Positions 38,672 to 47,206 are shown, counted from the stretch's first letter. The stretch: 64,000 bases of DNA from Spongiactinospora sp. TRM90649 (GCF_029382225.1 NZ_JARLTC010000011.1:1-64000), one strand, 5' to 3'. Notes: a model not told the origin generated them from the letters alone. Program-made: numbers and translations.

Positions 38672-40099
38672 ATGGCACAAACCCCCTTCACCCGGCGCGA
38701 GCTGCTGAAGAAGGCCGCGCTCGCGGGCCTGCTGCTGCCCGCGGCCGGCGCCCTGGCCTCGTGCGCCACCCCGGCGGGCGGACCGGCCGCCTCCCAGCCC
38801 CCGGTGTCGGGGGCCAAGAGCGCGAACAACCCGCTGGGCATCGCCGAGGACAAGCCCTTCGAGATCGTGATCTTCGACGGCGGTTTCGGCGACAAGTACC
38901 TGACCGACATCCACCAGCCGCTGTTCCGGGTCAAGCACCCCAAGGTCGAGATCAAGCACACCGCGACCAAGGAGATCGCCAAGACCCTCCAGCCCCGGCT
39001 GGCGGGCGGCAACCCGCCCGAGGTGATCCACAACTCCGGCGCCAACGCGATGGACGTCGGCGCGCTGGTGCAGGACAACCAGCTCTACGACCTCGCCCCG
39101 CTGCTGGACGCGCCGAGCTGGGACGACCCCAACGTGAAGGTCCGCGACAGCGTGCTGAGCGGCATGGTCGAGTGGGGCACCTTCGGCGGCAAGTTCCAGG
39201 TCATGGCCTACACCATGGGCGTGTGGGGGATGTGGTACTCCCGGAAGCTGTTCAAGGAGGAGGGCTGGACCACCGCCCCCAAGACGTGGGACGAGTTCAC
39301 CGGGCTGCTCGACACCATCAAGAAGTCCGGCAAGACCGCCCCGTTCACGTACGCGGGCAAGCACCCCTTCTACATCTACGAGACGATCCTGACGCTGGCC
39401 GCGAAGATCGGCGGCAAGGACGTCCTGAAGAACATCGACAACCTCGAAGACGGGGCATGGCAGGTCGAGCCGATCAAGCAGGCCGCCACCGCATTCGCCG
39501 AGATCGGGGCGAAGTACCTGATGCCCGGCACGGCGGGCCTGGACCACATCCAAACCCAGACCGCGCAGAACAAGGGCAAGGTGGCCATCCTGCCCTGCGG
39601 GGTGTGGCTGGAGAACGAGCAGAAGGACACCACCCCCGCCGGGTTCGACTACGGGGTCTTCCCGCTGCCCGACTTCACCTCCTCCGACGCGCTGCCGTAC
39701 GGCGCCGTGCACGCCCGGCCGGGCGAGGACTTCATGGTCGCGGCCAGGTCGGCGAACCCGCTGGCCGGGGTCGAGTACATGCGGGCCATGCTCTCCAAGG
39801 AGGCGGCGGGCAAGTTCGTGCAACTGGTCAGCACGCCGTCCGTGGTCAAGGGCGCGGCCGAGGGGGCGCAGCTCACTCCCGGCCTGCAGTCGGCCACCGG
39901 CATGCTGGCCGCCGCCGGTGACAACACCACCTACTTCCGCTTCCGCCAGTGGTACCTGCCCATGCACGACGAGGTGGCGGCGGCGACCGGTCAGCTCATG
40001 AACGGCCGGCTGACCGTGGACAAGTGGATCGAGCGGATCCAGAAGAAGGCCGCGGACATCAAGGGCGACTCCTCCGTCCAGAAGTTCACGCGCGCGTGA
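38672..40099 (+). CDS. ngcE: N-acetylglucosamine/chitobiose ABC transporter binding lipoprotein, NgcE-like
   Basis: 475 residues. The N-terminus TRRELLKKA plus hydrophobic core and lipobox LASC indicate a twin-arginine-exported lipoprotein. The mature part is a family-1 sugar-binding protein: FEIVIFDGGFGDKYLTDIHQ, YTMGVWGMWYSRKLFKEEGW, KIGGKDVLKN and FVQLVSTPSVVKG are typical of NgcE. AGGAGGG precedes the ATG. It heads a three-gene ABC set; the ATPase is absent, as in Streptomyces where MsiK serves several sugar importers. Confidence 0.9.
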   Translation: MAQTPFTRRELLKKAALAGLLLPAAGALASCATPAGGPAASQPPVSGAKSANNPLGIAEDKPFEIVIFDGGFGDKYLTDIHQPLFRVKHPKVEIKHTATKEIAKTLQPRLAGGNPPEVIHNSGANAMDVGALVQDNQLYDLAPLLDAPSWDDPNVKVRDSVLSGMVEWGTFGGKFQVMAYTMGVWGMWYSRKLFKEEGWTTAPKTWDEFTGLLDTIKKSGKTAPFTYAGKHPFYIYETILTLAAKIGGKDVLKNIDNLEDGAWQVEPIKQAATAFAEIGAKYLMPGTAGLDHIQTQTAQNKGKVAILPCGVWLENEQKDTTPAGFDYGVFPLPDFTSSDALPYGAVHARPGEDFMVAARSANPLAGVEYMRAMLSKEAAGKFVQLVSTPSVVKGAAEGAQLTPGLQSATGMLAAAGDNTTYFRFRQWYLPMHDEVAAATGQLMNGRLTVDKWIERIQKKAADIKGDSSVQKFTRA

Positions 40100-40111
40100 T
40101 GAGAGATTGAC

Positions 40112-41014
40112 ATGAGATTCCACAGGACGCGTTTCATCGCCGGGTTCCTCGCGATCCCGTTGCTGCTCTACGTGATCTACGTGATCGCGCCCTACGCCCA
40201 GGCGTTCTACATCGCGCTGACCGACTGGCGGGGCGTCAACGCCAGCCCCCGGTTCATCGGGCTGGAGAACTTCCGGCGACTACTGGAGGACTCCGTCTTC
40301 TGGAAGGCCGTGGGGCACAACGCCGTCCTGCTGGTGCTCATGCCGGTGCTGACCATCGGCATCGCGCTGTTCTTCGCCTTCCTGCTCAACGTCGGCGGGA
40401 AGTCGGGCGTCACCGGGATCTGGGGGTCGAAGTTCTACCGGGTGGTGTTCTTCTTCCCCCAGGTCCTCGCGGTCGCCATCGTCGCGGTGCTGTTCCAGCA
40501 GGTGTTCCGTCCGGACCGCAGCGGCATGCTGAACGCGCCGCTGCTCGCCCTCGGCCTGGAGCCGGTGGGCTTCCTGTCCGATCCGGACTTCGCCTTCTGG
40601 TCGGTGCTCGGAGTGCTGGTCTGGCAGGCCGTCGGGTTCTACGTGGTGCTGTTCTCCGCGGGCATGGCCTCCGTGCCGAAGGACATGTTCGAGGCGGCGG
40701 CCATCGACGGGGCGGGGCGCCTGGCGCTCTTCTTCCGCGTGACGCTGCCGCTGCTGTGGGACACCATCCAGGTCGGCTGGATCTACCTGGGCATCGCGGC
40801 GCTCGACGTCTTCGCGGTGGTGTGGGTGATGACCGCCGAGCACGGCGGTCCCGACTCGTCCACCACCGTCATGGCCGCGGAGATCTACCGCAACGCCTTC
40901 CAGTACTTCAAGTTCGGCTACGCCTCCGCCATGGGCGTGGTGCTCTTCTTCTTCACCGTCGGCTTCGCGGCGATCGCCCTGCGCCTGTCGCGACGCGAGC
41001 GGATCGAGTTCTAG
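40112..41014 (+). CDS. ngcF: Sugar ABC transporter permease, NgcF-like
   Basis: 300 residues, six membrane helices, CUT1 family (MalF type). The EAA loop that contacts the ATPase is EAAAIDGAGRLALFFRVTLP. The N-terminal cytoplasmic part is short and the first loop contains ALTDWRGVNASPRFIGLENF. It begins 12 bp after the binding-protein gene. Confidence 0.92.
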   Translation: MRFHRTRFIAGFLAIPLLLYVIYVIAPYAQAFYIALTDWRGVNASPRFIGLENFRRLLEDSVFWKAVGHNAVLLVLMPVLTIGIALFFAFLLNVGGKSGVTGIWGSKFYRVVFFFPQVLAVAIVAVLFQQVFRPDRSGMLNAPLLALGLEPVGFLSDPDFAFWSVLGVLVWQAVGFYVVLFSAGMASVPKDMFEAAAIDGAGRLALFFRVTLPLLWDTIQVGWIYLGIAALDVFAVVWVMTAEHGGPDSSTTVMAAEIYRNAFQYFKFGYASAMGVVLFFFTVGFAAIALRLSRRERIEF

Positions 41015-41023
41015 GGGTCAATC

Positions 41024-41935
41024 GTGGTTTCTGACAGTCTGCCCTTCTCTCGCCGCCGGGCGAAGGAGGAACGCCGGGCCCGTATCGGCCCGATGGCCGC
41101 CCTGTCGCACGTGGCCCTGCTCGTCTGGACGGTCCTCGTCGCGGTGCCGATCGTGTGGACCTTCCTGGCCTCGGTCAAGACCGAGGACGAGATCTTCGGC
41201 GACGCCTGGTCGCTGCCCGCCGCGCTGCGCTTCGACAACTGGGCCAGGGCCTGGGAGCAGGCCCAGATCGGCCAGTACATGATCAACAGCATCGTCGTGG
41301 TGTTCTTCGGGGTGCTCGGCACGATGCTGTTCGGGTCGATGGCCGCCTATGTGCTCTCGCGCTACCGGTTCCGCGGCAGCAAGGCGCTCTACCTGCTGTT
41401 CGTCTCCGGGCTTGCCTTCCCGGTCTACCTGGCGCTGACGCCGCTGTTCTTCGTGGTGCAGAACATGGGCCGGGTGCCGGTCATCGGGCCGTTCCTGGGC
41501 CTGAACTCGCACGTCGGGCTGATCTTGGTCTACATCGCCTACTCGCTGCCCTTCACGGTGTTCTTCCTGGCCGCGTTCTTCCGCACGCTGCCGACCGCGG
41601 TGGCCGAGGCGGCGTTCGTGGACGGCGCGTCGCACAGCCGGGTCTTCTTCCGGATCATGCTGCCGATGGCCCGGCCGGGGATCGTGAGCATCACCGTGTT
41701 CAACATCCTCGGCCAGTGGAACCAGTACCAGATCCCGCTGGTGCTGCTGGCGGGCGCCAAGGACAAGTGGGTGCTCACCCAGGGCATCGCGGACATCTCC
41801 ACGGCGGCCGGCTACGACGCCGACTGGGCGGCGCTGTTCGCCGCGCTCAGCATGGCGATCCTGCCGATGCTGGTGGTCTACACGGTCTTCCAGCGGCAGA
41901 TCCAGGCGGGCCTGACGGCGGGCGCCGTCAAGTAG
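41024..41935 (+). CDS. ngcG: Sugar ABC transporter permease, NgcG-like
   Basis: 303 residues, six membrane helices, MalG-type CUT1 permease. The EAA loop is EAAFVDGASHSRVFFRIMLP. It follows the NgcF-like gene by 9 bp and completes the membrane channel. The transport operon ends here, convergent with the DNA glycosylase gene. Confidence 0.92.
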   Translation: MVSDSLPFSRRRAKEERRARIGPMAALSHVALLVWTVLVAVPIVWTFLASVKTEDEIFGDAWSLPAALRFDNWARAWEQAQIGQYMINSIVVVFFGVLGTMLFGSMAAYVLSRYRFRGSKALYLLFVSGLAFPVYLALTPLFFVVQNMGRVPVIGPFLGLNSHVGLILVYIAYSLPFTVFFLAAFFRTLPTAVAEAAFVDGASHSRVFFRIMLPMARPGIVSITVFNILGQWNQYQIPLVLLAGAKDKWVLTQGIADISTAAGYDADWAALFAALSMAILPMLVVYTVFQRQIQAGLTAGAVK

Positions 41936-41951
41936 CGGGGCGCCCGCCCGG

Positions 41952-42635
41952 TCAGCCTCCCGGCACGTTGCGCAGCGCCTCGCGGCGGCTCAGGCCGCTG
42001 ATCCCCTTGTGGTCGACGTAGCGGACGACCTCACGCGGGTCTACCTTGGCGTACTCGCGCAGCGCCCAGCCGATCGCCTTGCGGGCGAAGAAGTCGGTGT
42101 CGGACAGGCTGGGCTCGATGCAGGCGTAGAGCAGGCCGAGGTCGGTGCGCTCGCGGAAGCGGTTCTGGCACAGGATCGAGGTGCGGCGCTTCCACAGGTC
42201 GTCGCCGCGCGACCACTCCAGCATCAGCGGGCGCATGCTGTCCGGGTAGGCCGTGAGCAGGCCGCCGACGCGGTGGACGGCGAGGTCGTCCACGAAGTCC
42301 CACCAGGCGCCGGTGACGATCATCTCCTCGTACATCGGCAGCGTGTAGAGGGTCTGCCAGGGCCTGTAGAAGCGGAAGCCGGTCAGCTCGATGGCGGCGT
42401 AGCGCTCCTCGCGGTACTCGGCCGCGCGCCAGATGGCCAGGGAGGTCTTGCGCCACTCGGGGGCGGCGAGGATCCGGTGCTCGGCGAAGACCCGGCGCAG
42501 CGCGGCCCGGCGCGGCACCGCCTGAACGCCGAGGAAAGGCATGTCGGACTTCATGTACGCGCGCATGGTCTTGGCCTTGGCGGGTTCGGCGATGTCGGCG
42601 AGCGCGCGGCGTACGGCTTCGTGCAGGCTGCTCAT
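41952..42635 (-). CDS. DNA alkylation repair protein (AlkD-like HEAT repeats)
   Basis: 227 residues of the AlkC/AlkD superfamily: YMKSDMPFLGVQAVPRRAAL near the N-terminus, REERYAAIELTG, WWDFVDDLAVHRVGGLL and RKAIGWALREYAKVDPREVV. These all-alpha glycosylases remove 3- or 7-alkylated purines from DNA without base flipping. Its ATG overlaps the stop of the TetR gene as ATGA, so translation is coupled to that regulator, an unusual partner for a repair enzyme. Confidence 0.92.
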   Translation of the reverse strand: MSSLHEAVRRALADIAEPAKAKTMRAYMKSDMPFLGVQAVPRRAALRRVFAEHRILAAPEWRKTSLAIWRAAEYREERYAAIELTGFRFYRPWQTLYTLPMYEEMIVTGAWWDFVDDLAVHRVGGLLTAYPDSMRPLMLEWSRGDDLWKRRTSILCQNRFRERTDLGLLYACIEPSLSDTDFFARKAIGWALREYAKVDPREVVRYVDHKGISGLSRREALRNVPGG

Positions 42636-43258
42636 ACGCGCTGGCTGGTCCGCTCTCCCGTGGACAGGCCGTCGAACAGCACCGTGATGTAGTGCTCGGC
42701 CAGGCCGTCGGTGTCGAGCCGGCCGTCGGGGCGGAACCACCGCACGGCCACCCACATCGTGTCGCGGATGGTGCGGTAGGTGAGCTTGGGATCGACGTCG
42801 GAGCGGAGCTGGCCCCTGGCCTGGCCGTCGCGGATCTGCTCGACCCACATGCGCTCGACCTCGTCCTCGGCCCTGACCAAGTAGTCGAAGCGGTCGCCTG
42901 GCAGGGAGCGCAGGTAGCCCCAGTCGTTCTGCATCACCATGATCGCCGCGCGGTGCGGCTCAAGGGCGGCGAACCCGATGTGGATCATCGCCGACAGCAC
43001 CGCCCGGGGGTCGCCGCCGTGGGACAGCGCGGCGCGGTAACGGCCGATGAGGTCGTCGAGGAAGCGGGAGAGCACCTGGTCGACGATGCTCTCTTTGGAG
43101 TCGAAGTGATGGTAGAGGCTGCCCGAGTGGATGCCGGCCTCCTGCGCGATCTCGCGGACCGTCGTCGCCTGGAATCCCTTGCGCGCGAAGATCTCGGCGG
43201 CCAGCCGGACGAGGTGATCGCGGCGCTCCGAGACGGGGGTCGCCTTACCCGTGTTCAC
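42632..43258 (-). CDS. TetR family regulator (KstR2/FadR-like)
   Basis: 208 residues. The helix-turn-helix is LVRLAAEIFARKGFQATTVR followed by EIAQEAGIHSGSLYHHFDSK; the C-terminal domain (MVMQNDWGYLRSLPGDRFDY, WVAVRWFRPDGRLDTDGLAE) belongs to the KstR2-type group that usually senses acyl-CoA thioesters. The GTG start has GGGGA upstream. It heads a two-gene unit with the AlkD-like gene. A CAATCGCTTG near-palindrome upstream may be its own operator. Confidence 0.9.
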   Translation of the reverse strand: MNTGKATPVSERRDHLVRLAAEIFARKGFQATTVREIAQEAGIHSGSLYHHFDSKESIVDQVLSRFLDDLIGRYRAALSHGGDPRAVLSAMIHIGFAALEPHRAAIMVMQNDWGYLRSLPGDRFDYLVRAEDEVERMWVEQIRDGQARGQLRSDVDPKLTYRTIRDTMWVAVRWFRPDGRLDTDGLAEHYITVLFDGLSTGERTSQRV

Positions 43259-43282
43259 GAGTCCCCATTATGGGCCCTGGGC

Positions 43283-43292
43283 CAATCGCTTG
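43283..43292. promoter_or_regulatory. Possible TetR operator
   Basis: CAATCGCTTG is palindromic apart from one position and lies 25-34 bp upstream of the TetR start. KstR2/FadR-like regulators often bind CAAGCGNTTG-type palindromes, so autoregulation is plausible. Confidence 0.4.
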
Positions 43293-43424
43293 TTCACGAT
43301 ACGGGATCGCGCGCTGGCCAGGCTGAGCGGGGTATATCACCGCAATTCATCATTTATGTACTGGTGACCCAACACTCCAGTTGAACTCAGCGCATCCCAC
43401 CCCTACCTCCGCCACGATCGTTCC

Positions 43425-44813
43425 ATGGCGAACCTCGGTTATCCCTTCACTCTGGGCGTGGCGTCGGGGGAGCCCGCGCCCGACAGCGTGATCATCTGGA
43501 CGCGGCTCGCGCCCGATCCGTTCGGGCTGGACCCGGCCCGGCCCGGCGGCATGTCCGAGCGGCCGGTCCCGGTGCGCTGGCAGGTCGCGGAGGACCAGCG
43601 GTTCACCAGGATCGCCGCGAGCGGCACCGCCCAGGCCCAGCACGCGTGGGCGCACAGCGTGCACGTCAAGGTGGACGGCCTGCGCCCGGCCGCCGACTAC
43701 TACTACCGGTTCACGGTCTCGGCGCCGTTCAAGAACAACGAGATGAGCGCGGTCGGCCGTACCAGGACCGCGCCCGCCCGGGAGTCGCGCGACCCCGTCA
43801 GGTTCGCGGTCGCCTCCTGCCAGCGCTACGAGCACGGCCACTTCACCGCGCTGCGGCACATCGCCGAGGCCGGGCCCGACGTCGTGCTGCACCTGGGCGA
43901 CTACATCTACGAGGGCGGCAAGCCCGCCGTCCCGCAGCCGGGGCGGTACGTCAGGCCGCTGGAACCGCCCGAGCGGTCCTGCCGGAGCCTGCACGACTAC
44001 CGCAACCGCTACGCCCGCTACCGCACCGACCCCGACCTGCGGGCCGCCCACGCGGCGGCCCCGTGGCTGCCCGTGTGGGACGACCACGAGGTGCGTGAGA
44101 ACTACGCGGGCGGCCTGCCGGGCGACGGCACCGACCCGGGCGCCTTCCTGCGCCGCCGGGCGGCGGCCTACAAGGCGTACTACGAGCACTTCCCGCTGCG
44201 GGTGCGCCCGGTCGGCAACGGCCTGCGGATGTACCGCTGGCGCCCCTACGGCGCGATCGCCGACTTCCTGCTGCTGGACGGACGCCAGCACCGCGAGCCC
44301 GGGGACATGCTCGGCCGCGCCCAGGAGGAGTGGCTGACCGGACGGCTGCGCGACTCCTCCGCCCGCTGGAAGGTGCTGGTCCAGCCGCTGTTCTTCGGAC
44401 GGCGGATGTTCCCAGACGGCTCGCTCAGCGACGACGCCTGGGACGCCTTCCCCGCCCAGCGGGCGCGCATCCTGGACACAGGGGGCGGGGGACTGGTGGT
44501 GCTGGGCGGCGACGTCCACAACCACTGGGCCTGCGACCTCGGCGACGACTCCGCCAGGCCGGTCGGCGTGGAGTTCGTGACCAGTTCGGTCAGCAGCGCG
44601 CCGCCCGGTACGGACAACGCGGCGATCCTCGCGGCCAACGCCCATATCCGCTTCCACGACGGCCATCGGGGTCATCTGGAGGGGAAGGCGGGACCAGAAG
44701 GGTTCGAAGTGGCGTACCGGACGGTGGAATTCGTCGATCGCCCCGGCGCGCCCATGGGGACGGCGGCGGTCTTCGGGGTCGAGGGAGACCGCCTCAAACG
44801 GCTCGACATATGA
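43425..44813 (+). CDS. PhoD-like metallophosphatase lacking an export signal
   Basis: 462 residues. The PhoD N-terminal domain starts at once (YPFTLGVASGEPAPDSVIIW) and the phosphatase domain has FAVASCQRY, LHLGDYIYEGG, WDDHEVRENY and VVLGGDVHNHW, the metal-binding set. PhoD enzymes are Tat-secreted phosphodiesterases/phosphomonoesterases; here there is no signal peptide and the 160 bp upstream encode none in frame, so the enzyme would stay in the cytoplasm unless the signal was lost by mutation. The ATG has no ribosome-binding site. It is followed 87 bp later by nagZ. Confidence 0.88.
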   Translation: MANLGYPFTLGVASGEPAPDSVIIWTRLAPDPFGLDPARPGGMSERPVPVRWQVAEDQRFTRIAASGTAQAQHAWAHSVHVKVDGLRPAADYYYRFTVSAPFKNNEMSAVGRTRTAPARESRDPVRFAVASCQRYEHGHFTALRHIAEAGPDVVLHLGDYIYEGGKPAVPQPGRYVRPLEPPERSCRSLHDYRNRYARYRTDPDLRAAHAAAPWLPVWDDHEVRENYAGGLPGDGTDPGAFLRRRAAAYKAYYEHFPLRVRPVGNGLRMYRWRPYGAIADFLLLDGRQHREPGDMLGRAQEEWLTGRLRDSSARWKVLVQPLFFGRRMFPDGSLSDDAWDAFPAQRARILDTGGGGLVVLGGDVHNHWACDLGDDSARPVGVEFVTSSVSSAPPGTDNAAILAANAHIRFHDGHRGHLEGKAGPEGFEVAYRTVEFVDRPGAPMGTAAVFGVEGDRLKRLDI

Positions 44814-44850
44814 GTCGAGTATGAAATCGCATGATCAGCCCACTAGCAAT

Positions 44851-44872
44851 TAGGAAAGTTTCCTATTAGATT
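44851..44872 (+). promoter_or_regulatory. Palindromic operator and -10 element of nagZ
   Basis: TAGGAAAGTTTCCTA (44851-44865) is a perfect 15-bp palindrome with a central G. A TAGATT hexamer (44867-44872) directly adjoins it as a -10 element, and seven bases later comes an ATG at 44880. The operator fills the spacer between -35 and -10, so a bound repressor would block initiation. GGAAA-TTTCC palindromes are reported for ROK-type sugar regulators of actinomycetes; that link is from memory and unproven here. Confidence 0.75.
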
Positions 44873-44879
44873 GTCGGTC

Positions 44880-44903
44880 ATGCCCAAGAGCGGTGACGCA
44901 TGA
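44880..44903 (+). CDS. Leaderless seven-codon upstream ORF coupled to nagZ
   Basis: ATG at 44880 opens a frame reading M-P-K-S-G-D-A and ends in TGA at 44901-44903. That stop overlaps the nagZ ATG as ATGA. The start is seven bases from a TAGATT -10 element, so it would be the first codon of a leaderless mRNA. nagZ itself has only a weak ribosome-binding site, so ribosomes may reach it mainly by reinitiation after this peptide. Confidence 0.5.
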   Translation: MPKSGDA

Positions 44904-46462
44904 GCCGACGCGACCACGAGCTGCTTCGCCTGGCCGATGAGGTCCTCCTTCCGGGGTTCACCGGAACCACGCCCCCCGACTGGCTGAGACGCCGGCTCGG
45001 CGACGGCCTGGCGGGGGTGGTGCTGTTCTCCAGGAACATTCGCGACCCCGAGCAGGTCGCGGCACTGACCGCCGCCCTGCGCGCGGAGAAGCCGGACGCG
45101 CTGGTCGGCATCGACGAGGAGTCCGGTGAGGTCACCCGGCTGGAGGTCACGGGCGGCAGCACCCGGCCAGGCAGCTTCGCCCTCGGCGTCGTGGACGACG
45201 TCGAGCTGACCGAGGCGATCGCCCGTGACCTGGGGCGAGACCTCGCCGCGGCGGGGGTGACGATCAACTTCGCGCCCTCCGCCGACGTCAACTCCAACCC
45301 CGACAACCCGGTGATCGGACTGCGCTCCTTCGGAGCCGATCCCGAACTGGTGGCCAGGCACACCGTGGCCGCGGTCCGCGGGATGCAGTCGGCGGGGGTG
45401 GCGGCGTGCGCCAAGCACTATCCGGGGCACGGTGACACCTCGGTCGACTCCCACCACGCCGTGCCGTACGTGAGCGGGACGGTAGAGGAACTGTGGAAGG
45501 TCCCGCTGCTGCCGTTCAGGGCGGCCATCGAGGCGGGCGTGCGCGCGGTGATGACCGGCCACCTGCTCGTCCCGGCCTTGGACCCGGAGCGTCCCTCGAC
45601 GCTCAGCCACAGCGTGCTGACCGGGCTGCTCCGTGACGAACTGGGCTTCACCGGCCTGGTGGTCACCGACGCCATCGAGATGTCCGCCGTGTCCGGCCCG
45701 TACGGCATCGGCGGAGCGTCCGCCATGGCCATCGCCGCCGGCGCGGACGCCATCTGCATCGGTGGCGAGCACGCCGACGAGAAGACCGCCGAAGAGGCCA
45801 GGGACGCGATCGCCGACGCGGTGATCGAAGGACGGCTGTGCGAGGAACGCCTCGCCGAGGCCGCGCGCAGGGTGCGCGAGCTGGCGGCCTGGTCCATCGG
45901 CGTCACCGGTGCCATTGGCGCCTCCAATGGCGATGCCTCCGGCGCGAGCCTCGACGGAGCCCCCCTCGGGCTGCAAGCCGCCCGCCGCGCCCTCCAGGTG
46001 ACCCGCCGCGCCGCCGACACCGGCTTCCCGCTGCGCGGTCCCGCGCTGGTGGTGGAGTTCGCCCCCGAGATGAACATGGCGATCGACAAGAGCACCCCCT
46101 GGGGGATCGGCGGCCCGCTCGCGGAGCTGCTCCCCGGCACCACCGCCACGAGGCTGACGGCCTCGACCGTCACCGGGGGTGCGGTCGAGGCCGTGCTGGC
46201 GGAGGCGGGTGATCGTCCCATGGTGCTCGTGGTGCGCGACGCCCATCGCCACGAGTGGCAGATGGCGGCGCTCGGCCACCTGCTCGCGGCGCGCCCCGAC
46301 TCCGTCGTGGTGGAGATGGGGCTGCCCGGACGGCGCGACCTGGGTGCGGTGCACATCGCCACTCACGGTTCCGCCCGCGTCTGCGGCATCGCCGCCGCGG
46401 AGGTCCTCTGTGGTCACCTCGACGGGAAGGTGCCCGGCGTATTGTCCGTGCCCGCTGGTTGA
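44900..46462 (+). CDS. nagZ: Beta-N-acetylhexosaminidase, glycoside hydrolase family 3
   Basis: 520 residues without signal peptide. The GH3 TIM-barrel has the NagZ-specific loop KHYPGHGDTSVDSHHAVP, with the His-Asp dyad H185/D183, and nucleophile D257 in VVTDAIEMSAV. It removes terminal beta-GlcNAc, for example from wall-recycling GlcNAc-anhydroMurNAc compounds or chitobiose taken up by an NgcEFG system. A C-terminal domain of about 200 residues (GPALVVEFAPEMNMAIDKST, LVVRDAHRHEWQM) is of the type seen in Gram-positive two-domain NagZ. Start overlaps a short upstream ORF. A pentapeptide-repeat gene follows by 8 bp. Confidence 0.94.
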   Translation: MSRRDHELLRLADEVLLPGFTGTTPPDWLRRRLGDGLAGVVLFSRNIRDPEQVAALTAALRAEKPDALVGIDEESGEVTRLEVTGGSTRPGSFALGVVDDVELTEAIARDLGRDLAAAGVTINFAPSADVNSNPDNPVIGLRSFGADPELVARHTVAAVRGMQSAGVAACAKHYPGHGDTSVDSHHAVPYVSGTVEELWKVPLLPFRAAIEAGVRAVMTGHLLVPALDPERPSTLSHSVLTGLLRDELGFTGLVVTDAIEMSAVSGPYGIGGASAMAIAAGADAICIGGEHADEKTAEEARDAIADAVIEGRLCEERLAEAARRVRELAAWSIGVTGAIGASNGDASGASLDGAPLGLQAARRALQVTRRAADTGFPLRGPALVVEFAPEMNMAIDKSTPWGIGGPLAELLPGTTATRLTASTVTGGAVEAVLAEAGDRPMVLVVRDAHRHEWQMAALGHLLAARPDSVVVEMGLPGRRDLGAVHIATHGSARVCGIAAAEVLCGHLDGKVPGVLSVPAG

Positions 46463-46470
46463 ATCTCGGC

Positions 46471-47142
46471 ATGCGATTCGAGTCGGAGGATCTCTCCAAC
46501 GCGTCCCTGGCCGAGCGACTGCCTGACGAGGGTCCGCACGTGTTCCACGAGTGCGACCTCTCCCACGCCGACCTCCGGCGGTTGTCCCTGCTGGAGGCGG
46601 TGTTCGAGGGGTGCACCCTCGACAAGGCCGACTTCCGGGGCGCCGACCTTGACGGCGCGCGCTTCTCGGGCGGCGGCGGCCAGGGCGTGCGGTTCGACGA
46701 CGGCGAGCTGGTCGACGCGGTGTTCACCGACGTCGACCTGTCGACCGCCTCGTTCCGCAACTCCCTGATCACCGATGTGGTCTTCACCGGCTGCCGCATG
46801 ATCGGGGCGGTCCTTTCCGGCGCGCGGGGCAACGGCTACCGCTTCAGCGGCAGCAACCTCGCGCTCGCCGACGTGACCGGCTGCTCCCTGCGGGCCCAGT
46901 TGATCGAGGACGTCCGGCTGGACGAGGCCAACCTGTCGGGCTGCGACTTCACCGACGCGGTGTTCATCCGCAGCCGCCTGATCGGCACCCGCCTGGTCGA
47001 GACCAAGTTCCAGGGCGCCGACCTGCGCGGGGCAGACCTCGGCGAGGTCGACGACACCAGACTGCGGGCACTGCGCGGCGCGATGATCGGCCAGGACCAG
47101 GCCGCCGCCATCCTGGGAGATCGTGGAGTGACCGTTCTCTAA
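46471..47142 (+). CDS. Pentapeptide-repeat protein
   Basis: 223 residues built of about 35 A(D/N)LxX pentapeptides (for example ADLRRLSLLEAVFEGCTL, ANLSGCDFTDAVF, ADLRGADLGEV), which fold as a right-handed quadrilateral beta-helix. There is no signal peptide. Some relatives (MfpA, Qnr) mimic DNA and protect gyrase from quinolones, but most have unknown roles. It starts eight bases after nagZ and is probably coupled to it. Function of the pairing is unclear. Confidence 0.9.
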   Translation: MRFESEDLSNASLAERLPDEGPHVFHECDLSHADLRRLSLLEAVFEGCTLDKADFRGADLDGARFSGGGGQGVRFDDGELVDAVFTDVDLSTASFRNSLITDVVFTGCRMIGAVLSGARGNGYRFSGSNLALADVTGCSLRAQLIEDVRLDEANLSGCDFTDAVFIRSRLIGTRLVETKFQGADLRGADLGEVDDTRLRALRGAMIGQDQAAAILGDRGVTVL

Positions 47143-47163
47143 AGGTAAATTCTGGTTACCGAG

Positions 47164-47188
47164 AGCCATGCTTCAGTCACCCATGGCT
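47164..47188 (+). terminator. Hairpin after the nagZ-pentapeptide operon
   Basis: AGCCATG (47164-47170) pairs with CATGGCT (47182-47188) around an 11-base loop, followed by ATATC. It lies 22 bases past the stop and probably ends the operon. Confidence 0.5.
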
Positions 47189-47206
47189 ATATCATCGGTA
47201 TGCAAT

